Shown here: positions 14,201 to 21,700 of the stretch, one piece after another
How positions within the stretch are numbered: the first letter of the stretch is position 1
How the letters are laid out: every line of letters begins with the position of its first letter
Assembly (NCBI GenBank): GCA_903813345.2
Contig: CAIIXF020000008.1
Span: 15,672,822-15,736,821 of the forward strand
Length of the DNA stretch: 64,000 nucleotides
Source of the DNA: Owenia fusiformis
Lineage: Eukaryota > Annelida > Polychaeta > Sabellida > Oweniidae
Direction: 5' to 3'
Made by a program: the position numbers and the translations under genes
Notes under the pieces: model-generated
The model's input: only the letters and a program-made list of their open reading frames with translations
What the model was told of the DNA's origin: nothing
The model's database searches: none

Positions 14201-17200
14201 AGCATCAGAGCCATCTATCCATTAGATAATGAAAACTCATTTATCACGGCCAGTAAGGATAAAACAGTGAAGCTGTGGTCCCTGCGAAACTCAGGGGGTG
14301 GGGGAGAGAGAGGGGGGTGCCAGTGGACGTACAATCTGCACAAAAAATCTGTGTTCTCTGTAACATTTCTGGAGCCACTGCGACTGGCAGCATCCTGTGA
14401 TAGCATTGTACATGTAAGTTTATGGTACACTTTATTTAATATTATATTAATAATCTGCAGAGGAAGGTGAGCTTGAACATATTGAGCACAGCATGATTAA
14501 TCCATTTTATATAAGTTCAAGGGCTCAAAACTTACAGCTACCTGACTGCCAGTGGCAATCACTTTTCCCTCTTGGCAATGGACTTGTATTTGACTTGTTG
14601 CTTATTGGGCAATGGACTGGACTGAATGCCAATTTCTTTAACTGTGGAAATCTAAGGTCTGATCATGAACCATCTTTCACTTTCAGATTTGGGATCCATA
14701 TACAGGGCGTTGTATTAGGCAATTAGAGTCAGCCAAGAATAGTCCTGTGACAGTGCTGACACCTATGCCTGCCCCTAGCACTACTCTTATAACGGCTACT
14801 ACGGATGCCACCCTCAGGTAGATATTGGTAAAGTAGCAAGAGGAGGGGGTTAAAGGGGGAAGTGGCATTGAGGAGGGGGGGTTTATGCGATATGTGTTGC
14901 GCTTGATTGCACTTGATTACAAATTACTATCTGATAGATTAAAAGATTCTGGAAATTGATATGGGCTAAAAGAAGTACATTGTTGTCTTTACATAGTTTA
15001 AATAATATATCAAAATTCATCTTTCTAATTAAAGAATTGTGAATTGAAAATTAATGTATGAGATATGTGGTGTTTTTCGAGTTTGTATTGGAATGATGTA
15101 TTATAGGCGTGTGTATTTTTGTTGATGCACCTTCAGTAGATATATGAAATAAATAATGAGCACAAACCAATGGCACAGTTCAGTACAGGAATGATGAATT
15201 TATGGATTTATCAAACACTGAGCAAAAGAATGATTTTAAGAAATGTTGAAATCATGTGATTATAGATTCCTGGATGTGCGAACTGGGAGCTATATGCATG
15301 AGTTCAAGTGTACAACAGGGGCGGCTGGCTTGATACGCTGTGTAACAGTCTCCCCTGACAGCAATATTATAGCTGTAGGCTATTCATCAGGAATAATCTC
15401 CATGTTAGACGCCCGGACAGGGGAGCTGTTGAGAACTTGGAAGGGACATGAAGGAGAAATATTACAGGTATCTATGGAGTCTTTGTTTTCTACGTCACCG
15501 CCACGAGTGGTGTCATATTGTTAAAGTCTCATACTTTTTTGTGGCATTGGTTGGTTTTTGGAATTGGGTGTCTGTAATAAATGGCAGGTGGTGACATTTT
15601 GAATGTTAATGGCAATGCCTTGTTTCTAATGTGCTACAGTTGTTTGCAGTTAGACTTTACCAGGGCTCAGTCTGTCCTTTGCAATGCAATTGATTAATTT
15701 AGTAAAGGAAAGGATAAGTGGCTTATAACCAGATAAAGGCAGCTTGATGTTAAATGTTGTTATTATTGGAGATTAGGTATATTAATTGTTGATCAATATA
15801 GATCTGTTAAATGTTTTATCATGCATAAGTTATGTTTGATTTCACGTCATATTTTTCCAGATCAAAGCTTTTAACAACAATCTGTTTGTGACATCATCGT
15901 TCGACCAAGCAATGTCATTGTGGAATATAGATGATGGAAAACTAGTGTGTCATTTTAGAGGTAAGAAAGGCACATAATCAAATTTTTCAAACAGTTCAAA
16001 TTATTATGATTTAATTGTATGAACATATCATATTTGTTCTACATTTAACTCTCAACCTTGATCCTTTTTCTTATTCTTTTTTGGTTTATTTTTCCCTTTA
16101 CCACCAGATTTTTTAACACATTCGCCATCGACTTTCCACTCTCCCTGTTGACACATCATGGTACCATCTCCTTCTAGCTTAAACTTTTTATTACATGTGA
16201 ATGTTATCACTGATTCCTCTGGGTAGTTGTCTGAGTCTATTTCCATCTCTATCCCAGTTTTCTTCTTTGGTTTTGGAGGAGGGGGGCATGCTGAAGGAAA
16301 ATAAGGAAAATATAGAGGCACTGACTGGAAACTCAGTTTATTCATGTTCATATAATTTTGATTGAAGATAGCTAATGTGAACTTCCAACTTGCTTTATAT
16401 TAGCTATAAAATTTGTACTTGTGACAAGAACATGTACATGTATCTTTGGGAAGAGCCTATTATTGAACCTTGTTTGTTTCTCTCATAAATTTCAGTGCAC
16501 GATGGCTCCAAGTATATTGATAGTCCCGATTTACTATCAAGAACTTTGGAGCCATGTATCCCTCACAGAAGGTGATTTTATAATGTGTATAAAGTACTCT
16601 GGTCAATCCCCAGAAGATCTAGGTTGTACCTAAACATACTAAGCTTCTTCATGTAAGCACTTACTGGATATCTCATTCTCAGGCTCTGTTGGTGTCTCAG
16701 GCTTTTTTGGTGTCTCAGGCTTTTTTGGTGTCTCAGGCTTTTTTGGTGTCTCAGGTTTATCTACCTCATTTTTTGGTGGTTTTGCCCTGAGCTTACTTTT
16801 GTGGATTTTCATAGTGATATCTTTACACTGCTGACTTAAACAAGACTCATCCATGCAATCAGGAGATTTCCGTAATGCAAGGGCTGGATAGAATGGCTGG
16901 CCCTAAATAACAAGCAAAATGAATGTCCTTCAAGAGAGGGGAGAGAATGGTGCAATAATGTGAGAGAGCTACTATAATAGTATTTGCTATACAGTGATCT
17001 TCACAGGATTTTTTCTCAAGTGGGTGCAAAATTCTCAATTTCATAATTCAGACCAAAATTGGTCAAAATATGCCCATTTTTCATGATTTTATTCATTTTT
17101 AAGTGGGTGCAAGCCTATTACCCCCAGAAAATTTTGAAATTTTGTTTTATTTGGAGTGTATATGCAACCATCTGGTACACCTATGCGTACCAGGCGTACC

Positions 17201-20200
17201 GGGCGATATGCCCATGTATGCAATTTTAAATTACCTCTACTAGGAACATCTTTGAGCATCCACAACATAACCTGTGACCATCACAATCATCCTCAGATAA
17301 GCAACTCTGGCCATATGTCAACCCAAGCAAACCTATGAAATTATCAAACATATATAATGCACTCACATATTTTAATGCAACTCTGGATAAGTCCTGGGGG
17401 TTTCACTCTAATATACCTCTTAATACCTCGTGCCGCTCCAAAGACCCCTTTTGAGCATTTTCTCCATGTCAATTTCCTCTCAAGATTGATGGTTTGCTGG
17501 GACTAAATTTCCTGAAATATTGTTAAATTTACCTTCTTTCTTAGACAATTTTCAATGTTTTTTCCCTCACAGATTAACCAGTTTCCATGTTTTATGGCCT
17601 TAGCCAAAATTCGCCATGCTGCACATACCTACCTAAATTATTTAGAGTGAACATATGGATGCACAAATGCATATAGTACATATATGGATACAAATGCACA
17701 GATGGATATAATAGACATGCAGAGATTTAATCCATATACAGATACAATGGACTTATTACATACAAAATGCACATACATATATAGTACACATACATAAATA
17801 ATGAAGATACAGTTATAATGTGTAATACAGATAAAGTATTCATAGAGGTTATTTAATAGAGGGGATGGAATATGAATTTTATCCATTATTGCAATCTGGA
17901 ATAAGAAAAAAATATGAAAAGATTAAAATCAGAAGTACCAGAAATGTTTGTATTCTGGAAAGAATGAAATAATGAAAAATTAATAAAAAATACAGTATTC
18001 TTTACATACCTAGTAGAGCTAGAAAAATCATCACATTTGTTCTTAATTCCATGTTTACGTGGTCCAAATGTAGTTAAATAAATGACATGCACAAATTAAA
18101 TTATTTTGACATCAGCAATTATTGGATTAAAGGTGACTTGGTGTTTGTGTGGCAGGTTCACCATTCTCCCCTTAAATAAAACAAGCTTCGGAATAATCTT
18201 TTCCTACAATAAAAAAATGATATTGTCTATTATCTAAAGATAATGATTTAAAACATGGTTCCCCGAACTTCCAATTCAATCATTTCAAGTTTTATTTATA
18301 TTTAAAATTTGAACTAAAATATATAATTATTGCAAAAATATAATTTGTCCCAAGGGTTTCATTTAATGAACCGTTTATTCAGACAAAACAAATCAATGGA
18401 TTTGTCAGGTATATGAAAATGTTCTAGTTGGGTGCACAATGTAATGCTTCGGTTAGAGATGACCCTGGCCTCAACTTTCGTCAATAGTTTTTTAATTGAC
18501 AGAAATTATTTGAATATGCCCTTTGTATTGAACCATGAACCAAACTGGGTGGCATGGAATTTTGAATGAACTTTGTTCTGGATGATCAATTATTGGTATA
18601 TAGATTTTAGTTAATGTTTTGAAGCATCCAAGTAGGATCTGATATCACTAATGACTGAACAAATATTGTGTGGGAATATTTTGAGGCCATTTGTCTTTTC
18701 GTTAATTGCACTTTTTCAAAGTGCTATATAGTTGTTGCCTTGTGTTGCTGGACCAAGGGAAGTGGTGTGGGGGTGTATGTGCGGCAGGCACTTACTAGAT
18801 CTTGTCATCAAGATTCACTTTCTATATAAGCGAATTATTTTAAGAAATTCTCCATCTAAAATGTCACTCGACTTTTTTGTGATTATGAGTCAAAGAAAGC
18901 ATTCTTGAGTATCAAATTGACTTCTGTGGTAACTTGAAACCATCTTCTAATTTATTCCACTTACCTTTTATTGTTTCTCGAAATATATTCTTTGAAAATC
19001 GGATTTTAAGGGTATTAATCAGGGTAATTCTGTGCCATTTTATCAAAAATCTTGTTGCTATCTAGAAACCAGCAATTGTGATCTTGTTGTTACCTAGGAA
19101 CGAGCAACTGTGATGTCACGTCACACTCATGTTAATTCTGGAATCACATGGCAGCCATTTTGGAAATTTCAAAAAAGTTCCCAATTAAAAGGCTAAATGC
19201 TGTTTACAAATTGGAAACTATGGCAGAATCAACAAAGGGTTTGTGAAATAATTAGGATATGGTTTCAAAATTATGCACATGACAATATATGACTACTAAA
19301 TACAGGCAGGGACTTTTAATTGCCAAAAAGTCGAGTGACATTTTAGATGGAGAATTTCTTAAGTCTTAATGGAAATAAGGTTTATACCAATATTTCTTGA
19401 TGGTACAAGCTACATATCTTTATAATGATTTAATATATTTTCAGTAGTTTAGGATTAGAATTAAATACTGGCCCTTTAATATCACATTCACGAAGGTCAA
19501 TATTTGATATCAATATACTCTAGCAGTAGCTGTAGAATACAGAAATAACTATGTATCTAAATATATAAGTGGCATCTCAGAGAATTTTCCAACTTTTGAG
19601 GTGTTCCATTTACAGAGGTTCTGGGCTGGGAGACTCTGAAAAGTGTTCCACTCCACTGGACGGTTTTACTGTAATCTGTTTAGGACTTAATTCTTGAAAT
19701 AGCTGGCAATTTTAAAATATTAACTAAATAGGCTGATGTATTTGTCCATAGTATGATTGAATCATCTTTAATATATATTTTAGCTGTATCACTTTTTAGA
19801 GACAGTTGTAAAGTCCATCCCTTAAATGATACTAATAGCATAAGATAAACATGTCAGGTAACAGTAAACTGCAAAATGAATATTGTACAAATACATATTA
19901 GTATTATATTGCTCTCTCTTTTAATTAAATATTTTAGATGATTGATGATGTTATCTATTCAAATTATTTGTGTTTTGTGATTTCAGGTCACAGTGAACCT
20001 GCACATTGTTTCAGTTTCTACCGTAATGAGATTATATCAGCTACTACAGGGAACAGAATTGGGGTCCATACATCATTAGATGGACAGGTATGAATGGTTG
20101 CCACCCTATCTTCAGTCCACTTCAAAATTTTATTGAGTAGTTTGAATTTCAAAAATAAGCAATCAAATGACCATATTGCAACAGTATATAAAAAAATTAG

Positions 20201-20966
20201 AAACATATATACGAGGCCTAACTTTTGTATATTTCAGATAGTTATGTAGCCTTGCCTAATTTTTTACTTATCTGATCTTGAATTATTACTGCCCGTCATA
20301 ATATAAATCAAAATAAGTAAAAGAGACCGACTTGGGCTAATAGTTATATATAATGTGCAGTTAAGCTATGGCCTTTTGTAATTTAGGGAGTTTCAGCCAT
20401 GTTAATTTTTCCAAAAATAACATGGCAGTTGTCACTTGGAAGTCACTGATTGGTGCTTGTAACAGTTGTTACACTTTTGTTACAATTAACCTATCAGGTG
20501 GGGCCATTTTGTTATGTTCTTGCCTCATGTCAATAATGTATTTGCTGCTATAAAGCAATAATAAGCAGACATACTAAGATGCCAAATGGATCTATGCTCG
20601 GTAGAGATCAATTTAAAATTTCATTATTGTTTTATTTTCTGTGCATAATTATACCACGGATTTATCTTCAAGTAGATTGACAGGGATTGTTATTTTGAAT
20701 TTTTGCATTTAAGGAATAAAGACCGAGATTCTTTGATTTATGGCAAATGTATTGATCAAACATGTAGACAAGTAAATCAATTGTTTGAGTTATTTTGTTG
20801 TATTCCTGCATCTTAGAATTCATTTTCTGTTTTTCAGGCGTCATTCTCAAGCACAAAGTTACGATCAGACACATTTAAAGGTGTACTTACAACATTGGCT
20901 GTGCTTCCCCTCAACAGACTTTTGCTACTGGGGGCTGACAATGGGACCATAAAGCTACTTTGCTAG
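2075..20966 (+). CDS. WDR81: WDR81 (WD repeat-containing protein 81), 3' part, 19 exons
   Basis: Joining 2075-2270, 2785-2963, 3521-4605, 5022-5330, 6742-6884, 8482-8601, 8941-9214, 10164-10334, 10841-10958, 11524-11675, 12211-12267, 13296-13464, 13789-13919, 14190-14413, 14687-14817, 15266-15467, 15861-15960, 19987-20087 and 20838-20966 gives one open frame of about 1,329 residues. Every junction is GT-AG and in matching phase. Human WDR81 is about 1,940 residues, so the N-terminal third, including most of the BEACH domain, lies upstream. Seen here are the post-BEACH segment, a helical middle region with an acidic linker (roughly residues 350-470 of this stretch), and a C-terminal WD40 propeller with seven recognisable blades (about residue 1035 onward). 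The family acts with WDR91 on endosomal PI3P levels and in aggregate autophagy; that role is transferred from vertebrate work. The call is firm on the middle and propeller sequence. Confidence 0.94.
2785..2963 (+). CDS. WDR81: WDR81 exon
   Basis: The acceptor is ATATTTGTAG and the donor is CCAAG|GTGAGT. It reads [20 protein letters not shown] then [14 protein letters not shown], a helical segment typical of the family after BEACH. It enters in phase 0 and leaves in phase 2. Confidence 0.92.
3521..4605 (+). CDS. WDR81: WDR81 large middle exon
   Basis: This 1,085-bp exon (acceptor TGTTCCAG, donor GTAG|GTAAGT) encodes about 361 residues. The first half is a hydrophobic helical repeat-like region with [15 protein letters not shown] and [11 protein letters not shown]-type segments (seen as [19 protein letters not shown]). 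The second half is a low-complexity acidic Ser/Asp/Glu linker. The ORF extends upstream of the acceptor to 3504, but phase and the CCAG site place the exon start at 3521. Confidence 0.95.
5022..5330 (+). CDS. WDR81: WDR81 exon
   Basis: The acceptor is TTTTTAAG and the donor is ACAG|GTACTT. It enters and leaves in phase 1. A Ser/Thr-rich start is followed by the conserved [20 protein letters not shown] and [18 protein letters not shown] helices. The acceptor has a weak pyrimidine tract (GATTTTTAAG). Confidence 0.92.
5406..5593 (+). pseudogene. two broken copies of a WDR81 exon segment inside the next intron
   Basis: Positions 5421-5500 are a close copy of exon bases 3804-3883 (the KALAKEKVI...LIELLPKL stretch). 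A second, shorter copy sits at 5549-5592. Both are preceded by AATGATATCTTGAAA. Frameshifts and a TGA in the second copy stop translation, and neither has a usable splice pair. They look like small segmental duplications of the 3521-4605 exon dropped about 1.6 kb downstream. Confidence 0.8.
5854..6662. mobile_element. 809-bp non-autonomous DNA transposon, 9-bp TSD, about 60-bp TIRs
   Basis: The ends are inverted copies starting TAGCCTTGCCCAAGTCGGT, and inverted similarity runs about 60 bp inward to CCGCCTTGTACAA. It is flanked by the direct repeat GCTACATGT (5845-5853 and 6663-6671). Long TIRs with a 9-bp target duplication are the hallmark of Mutator-like elements. No transposase ORF is present. 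A miniature relative is at 20247-20339. Confidence 0.85.
6742..6884 (+). CDS. WDR81: WDR81 exon
   Basis: The acceptor is TATTTACAG and the donor is GATGTG|GTGAGT. It enters in phase 1 and leaves in phase 0. It encodes [20 protein letters not shown] then [13 protein letters not shown], a hydrophobic helical segment. Confidence 0.93.
6885..8040 (+). other. WDR81: AT-rich intron body of WDR81
   Basis: This is long homopolymer-rich DNA with many AAAATTT/TTTGAAA words. A solitary copy of the 90-bp unit found downstream lies at about 7115-7205. No exon or RNA gene is seen. Confidence 0.6.
8041..8480 (+). repeat. 90-bp tandem array ending at a splice acceptor
   Basis: Units begin ACTTGAACTCAAAATATTGA at 8041, 8131, 8221, 8311 and 8401, exactly 90 bp apart and nearly identical. 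Each of the first four full units carries TTCTTCTCCCAG or TTCTTCTCTCAG, which looks like a 3' splice site. The fifth unit runs into the true acceptor (TTCACCATTTAG) of the exon at 8482. Confidence 0.92.
8482..8601 (+). CDS. WDR81: WDR81 exon
   Basis: It encodes 40 codons in phase 0-0 between CCATTTAG and [29 protein letters not shown] then [15 protein letters not shown]. Its acceptor is immediately preceded by the 90-bp array. Confidence 0.93.
8941..9214 (+). CDS. WDR81: WDR81 exon
   Basis: The acceptor is TATTTTCCAG and the donor is AGTA|GTAAGT. It enters in phase 0 and leaves in phase 1. It encodes [20 protein letters not shown] and [20 protein letters not shown], helices of the WDR81 middle region, and ends in a polar Gln/Lys/Ser tail. 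Confidence 0.94.
9375..9470. repeat. GGGTTCAC/CCTAGCC interspersed repeat fragment
   Basis: CCTAGCCAGGATTTGCCAAG followed by G-run TTCACTTTT words recurs in inverted form at 11731-11839 and again near 42105-42180. It is a small dispersed element. No target duplication can be seen for this copy. Confidence 0.55.
9880..10130. repeat. GGCC/AAATTT low-complexity patch
   Basis: This is a run of GGGCCCAAATTTTGAAATTT-like words with both strands similar (GGCC-rich). It sits in an intron with no coding content. Confidence 0.5.
10164..10334 (+). CDS. WDR81: WDR81 exon
   Basis: The acceptor is CTTGTTTTAG and the donor is AGAG|GTAACT, phase 1 to 1. The encoded residues include [20 protein letters not shown], a linker region of the protein. 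Confidence 0.88.
10655..10807 (+). repeat. TCACCACC interspersed repeat, copy 2
   Basis: It runs from GGACCACCAGAAGTTTGACA to GGCAGGTGGTGACATTTTGC then GTTAATGTCTTGTT. It ends only 33 bp before the acceptor of the exon at 10841. Confidence 0.8.
10841..10958 (+). CDS. WDR81: WDR81 exon
   Basis: The acceptor is TTTGTTTCAG and the donor is GGAGG|GTAAGA. It enters in phase 1 and leaves in phase 2. It encodes [20 protein letters not shown], conserved in WDR81. Repeat copies flank it on both sides. Confidence 0.92.
10988..11152 (+). repeat. TCACCACC interspersed repeat, copy 3
   Basis: It starts ACGTCACCACCAGAAGTGGT 30 bp after the donor of the preceding exon. The variable core has TTGGCAGTTGGTGTTTGGC words, and the tail is GGCAGGTGGTGACATTTTGG. 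Confidence 0.82.
11524..11675 (+). CDS. WDR81: WDR81 exon
   Basis: The acceptor is GTTACATCAG and the donor is GAAG|GTATAT. It enters in phase 2 and leaves in phase 1. It encodes [20 protein letters not shown] followed by an acidic/Lys-rich stretch. Confidence 0.9.
11731..11839. mobile_element. 109-bp MITE-like element with TIRs
   Basis: CAGGCCCGTA at the left end is matched by TACGGGCCTG at the right end. The inside holds CCCCCCT/AGGGGGG and GTTCAC/GTGAAC words in inverted arrangement. It is related to the repeats at 9375 and 42105. It sits in a WDR81 intron. Confidence 0.65.
12211..12267 (+). CDS. WDR81: WDR81 micro-exon (57 bp)
   Basis: It has a strong acceptor, a long T-tract followed by AATTCAG, and donor CAAG|GTAAGT, phase 1 to 1. 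It encodes [18 protein letters not shown], which keeps the frame between its neighbours and contains the Trp-centred motif found before the propeller in this family. Confidence 0.88.
12655..13265 (+). repeat. TCACCACC repeat, long form with AGGTCA-rich internal units
   Basis: It has a GTTGGCGGTCGGTGGTTGG core and then three to four diverged internal units built from TTCAATGACCTTCTCAAGGTC and TTTTTCAAAATCATCTACAA. It closes with GGTGGTGACATTTTGTCATG and ATGCCTTGT. It ends 30 bp before the acceptor of the exon at 13296. The larger relative is at 27449-28833. Confidence 0.8.
13296..13464 (+). CDS. WDR81: WDR81 exon
   Basis: The acceptor is TTCTAACTCCAG and the donor is AATG|GTAAGA. It enters in phase 1 and leaves in phase 2. 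It encodes a polar linker ending in [17 protein letters not shown], which leads into the segment before the propeller. Confidence 0.9.
13789..13919 (+). CDS. WDR81: WDR81 exon
   Basis: The acceptor is GATGTTTGTAG and the donor is TCAG|GTAAAC. It enters in phase 2 and leaves in phase 1. It encodes [20 protein letters not shown], the highly conserved WDR81 stretch just before the first WD repeat. Confidence 0.94.
14190..14413 (+). CDS. WDR81: WDR81 exon, WD repeats 1-2
   Basis: The acceptor is AATATTTAG and the donor is CAT|GTAAGT. It enters in phase 1 and leaves in phase 0. Blade 1 starts [12 protein letters not shown] and ends [10 protein letters not shown] Gly-rich insert follows (GGGGERGG), then blade 2 starts [19 protein letters not shown]. 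Confidence 0.96.
14687..14817 (+). CDS. WDR81: WDR81 exon, WD repeats 2-3
   Basis: The acceptor is CACTTTCAG and the donor is CTCAG|GTAGAT. It enters in phase 0 and leaves in phase 2. It closes blade 2 with [14 protein letters not shown] and opens blade 3 with [20 protein letters not shown]. Confidence 0.95.
15266..15467 (+). CDS. WDR81: WDR81 exon, WD repeats 3-5
   Basis: The acceptor is GATTATAG and the donor is TTACAG|GTATCT. It enters in phase 2 and leaves in phase 0. It encodes [15 protein letters not shown], then blade 4 ([31 protein letters not shown]) and the start of blade 5 ([10 protein letters not shown]). Confidence 0.96.
15492..15623 (+). repeat. TCACCACC interspersed repeat, copy 5
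   Basis: It starts ACGTCACCGCCACGAGTGGT 24 bp after an exon donor and ends GGCAGGTGGTGACATTTTGA with ATGCCTTGTT. The core is short. Confidence 0.8.
15861..15960 (+). CDS. WDR81: WDR81 exon, WD repeat 5
   Basis: The acceptor is ATTTTTCCAG and the donor is AGAG|GTAAGA. It enters in phase 0 and leaves in phase 1. It encodes [20 protein letters not shown], a full WD strand pair. The following intron (15961-19986) hosts the antisense gene. Confidence 0.95.
16052..16290 (-). CDS. nested gene exon 4 (CCP/sushi domain and basic tail)
   Basis: The acceptor is TTTCCTTCAG and the entry phase is 1, the usual phase for CCP modules. The domain runs from [10 protein letters not shown] through [30 protein letters not shown]. 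It has all four CCP cysteines and the Trp. [13 protein letters not shown]-type tail leads to TGA at 16054-16052. Confidence 0.9.
16052..18052 (-). CDS. nested antisense gene: secreted Cys-rich + CCP/sushi protein, 4 exons
   Basis: Exons 18052-18010, 17332-17235, 16902-16665 and 16290-16052 on the minus strand join in frame (phases 1, 0, 1; all GT-AG) into 205 residues with start and stop. Residues 1-22 are a signal peptide ([19 protein letters not shown] core, likely cut after YG). A small eight-cysteine module follows (C25, C31, C37, C38, C40, C63, C68, C73), whose CLSEDDC...CC spacing recalls WAP or colipase/Dickkopf-type cores. Next is a Pro/Lys linker with four PETP units, one CCP domain (C128, C159, C173, W178, C184), and a Lys/Gly-rich basic tail. 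The whole gene lies in one WDR81 intron. I do not recognise a named orthologue. Extracellular function is inferred only from the signal peptide and CCP fold. Confidence 0.85.
16665..16902 (-). CDS. nested gene exon 3 (Cys triplet and PETPKK repeats)
   Basis: The acceptor is TGTTATTTAG and the donor is TCCA|GTAAGT. It enters in phase 0 and leaves in phase 1. It encodes [16 protein letters not shown], a basic stretch, and three PETPKK units plus a fourth PETP, made by an 18-bp tandem repeat in the DNA (about 16683-16755). Confidence 0.87.
17235..17332 (-). CDS. nested gene exon 2 (signal peptide end, Cys-rich module)
   Basis: The acceptor is TTTCATAG and the donor is GTAGAG|GTAATT. It enters in phase 1 and leaves in phase 0. 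It encodes [19 protein letters not shown] and then [14 protein letters not shown], with five cysteines in 16 residues. It is absent from simple ORF views because it has no ATG. Confidence 0.82.
18010..18052 (-). CDS. nested gene exon 1 (signal peptide start)
   Basis: The minus-strand ATG at 18052 begins [14 protein letters not shown]. The donor is CTAG|GTATGT, phase 1. The hydrophobic core is completed by exon 2, which is typical of secreted protein genes. Confidence 0.82.
18840..19362. mobile_element. 523-bp element with TTAA target and about 38-bp perfect TIRs
   Basis: TTAAGAAATTCTCCATCTAA at 18840 continues for about 38 bp and reappears as its exact reverse complement ending at 19362. Both termini lie in TTAA, the target of piggyBac and Kolobok transposons. 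There is no ORF, so it is non-autonomous. It sits 0.8 kb upstream of the nested antisense gene. Confidence 0.8.
19987..20087 (+). CDS. WDR81: WDR81 exon, WD repeat 6
   Basis: The acceptor is GTGATTTCAG and the donor is GACAG|GTATGA. It enters in phase 1 and leaves in phase 0. It encodes [20 protein letters not shown], the sixth blade with its GH start. Confidence 0.94.
20247..20339. mobile_element. 93-bp miniature of the 5854-6662 transposon family
   Basis: TAGCCTTGCC at the left and GACTTGGGCTA at the right, plus TTTACTTATCTGATCTTGAA, match the TIRs of the 809-bp element, here almost back to back. It is flanked by ATAGTTATG (20238-20246) and ATAGTTATA (20340-20348), a 9-bp duplication with one mismatch. 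Confidence 0.82.
20425..20527 (+). repeat. diverged TCACCACC-family tail
   Basis: GTAACAGTTGTTACACTTTT and AGGTGGGGCCATTTTGTTAT then CTTGCCTC resemble a decayed tail of the interspersed repeat. The assignment is weak. Confidence 0.35.
20838..20966 (+). CDS. WDR81: WDR81 terminal exon, WD repeat 7 and stop
   Basis: The acceptor is CTGTTTTTCAG, phase 0. It encodes [20 protein letters not shown] then TIKLLC and TAG at 20964-20966. Ending right after the last blade is usual for WDR81. Confidence 0.95.
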   Translation, partial: ASFSSTKLRSDTFKGVLTTLAVLPLNRLLLLGADNGTIKLLC

Positions 20967-21700
20967 GATCCCATTGAGGCTTAAAGTGGCAGAAAAGAAT
21001 AGAGCCCATCGAGACTTAAAGTGGCAGAAAAGAATAGAGCCCATTGAGACTTAAAGTGGCAGAAAAGAATATAGCCCATCGAGACTTAAAGTAGCAGAAA
21101 CGAATACAGCCCATTGTGACTTAAAGTGGCAGAAAAGAATAGAGCCCATTGAGACTTAAAGTGGCAGAAAAGAAAAGAGTCCATCAAGACTTAAAGTGGC
21201 AAAAAAGAATAGAGCCCATCGTGACTTAAAGTGGCAGAAAAAATAGAGCCCATCGAGACTTTTATTGGTAGAAAAGAATAGAGTTCATCAAGACTTAAAG
21301 TGGCAAAAAAGAATAGAGCCCACTGTGACTTAAAGTGGCAGAAAAGAATAGAGCCCATTGAGACTTAAAGTGGCAGAAAAGAATAGAGCCCATTGAGGCT
21401 TAAAGTGGCAGAAAAGAATAGAGCCCATCGAGACTTAAAGTGGCAGAAAAGAATAGAGCCCATTGAGACTTAAAGTGGCAGAAAAGAATAGAGCACATCA
21501 AGACTTAAAGTGGCAAAAAAAGAATAGAGCCCATCGTGACTTAAAGTGGCAGAAAAGAATAGAGCCCATTGAGACTTAAAGTGGCAGAAAAGAATATAGC
21601 CCATCGAGACTTAAAGTGGCAGAAAAGAATAGAGCCCATCAAGACTTAAAGTAGCAGAAATGAATAGAGACCATCGAGACTTAAAATGGCAGAAAAGAAT
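20967..21700 (+). repeat. WDR81: 35-bp tandem array, about 21 copies, in the WDR81 3' UTR
   Basis: The unit is GAGCCCAT(T/C)GAGACTTAAA followed by GTGGCAGAAAAGAATA. It starts on the base after the WDR81 stop codon and runs 734 bp with few indels. Every unit has TAA or TAG in several frames, so read-through would stop at once. It must be transcribed as the start of the 3' UTR unless the message ends very early. Confidence 0.93.

Noticed and set aside
17640-17895. Minus-strand acceptor TTATTCCAG followed by an ORF ([11 protein letters not shown]...) considered as exon 2 of the nested gene
   Set aside because: In the phase set by exon 1 it stops after four codons, whereas the exon at 17332-17235 keeps the frame, completes the signal peptide and joins exon 3.
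20967-21700. 35-bp repeats resembling a CRISPR array
   Set aside because: Units are contiguous with no unique spacers, and the context is a eukaryotic 3' UTR.
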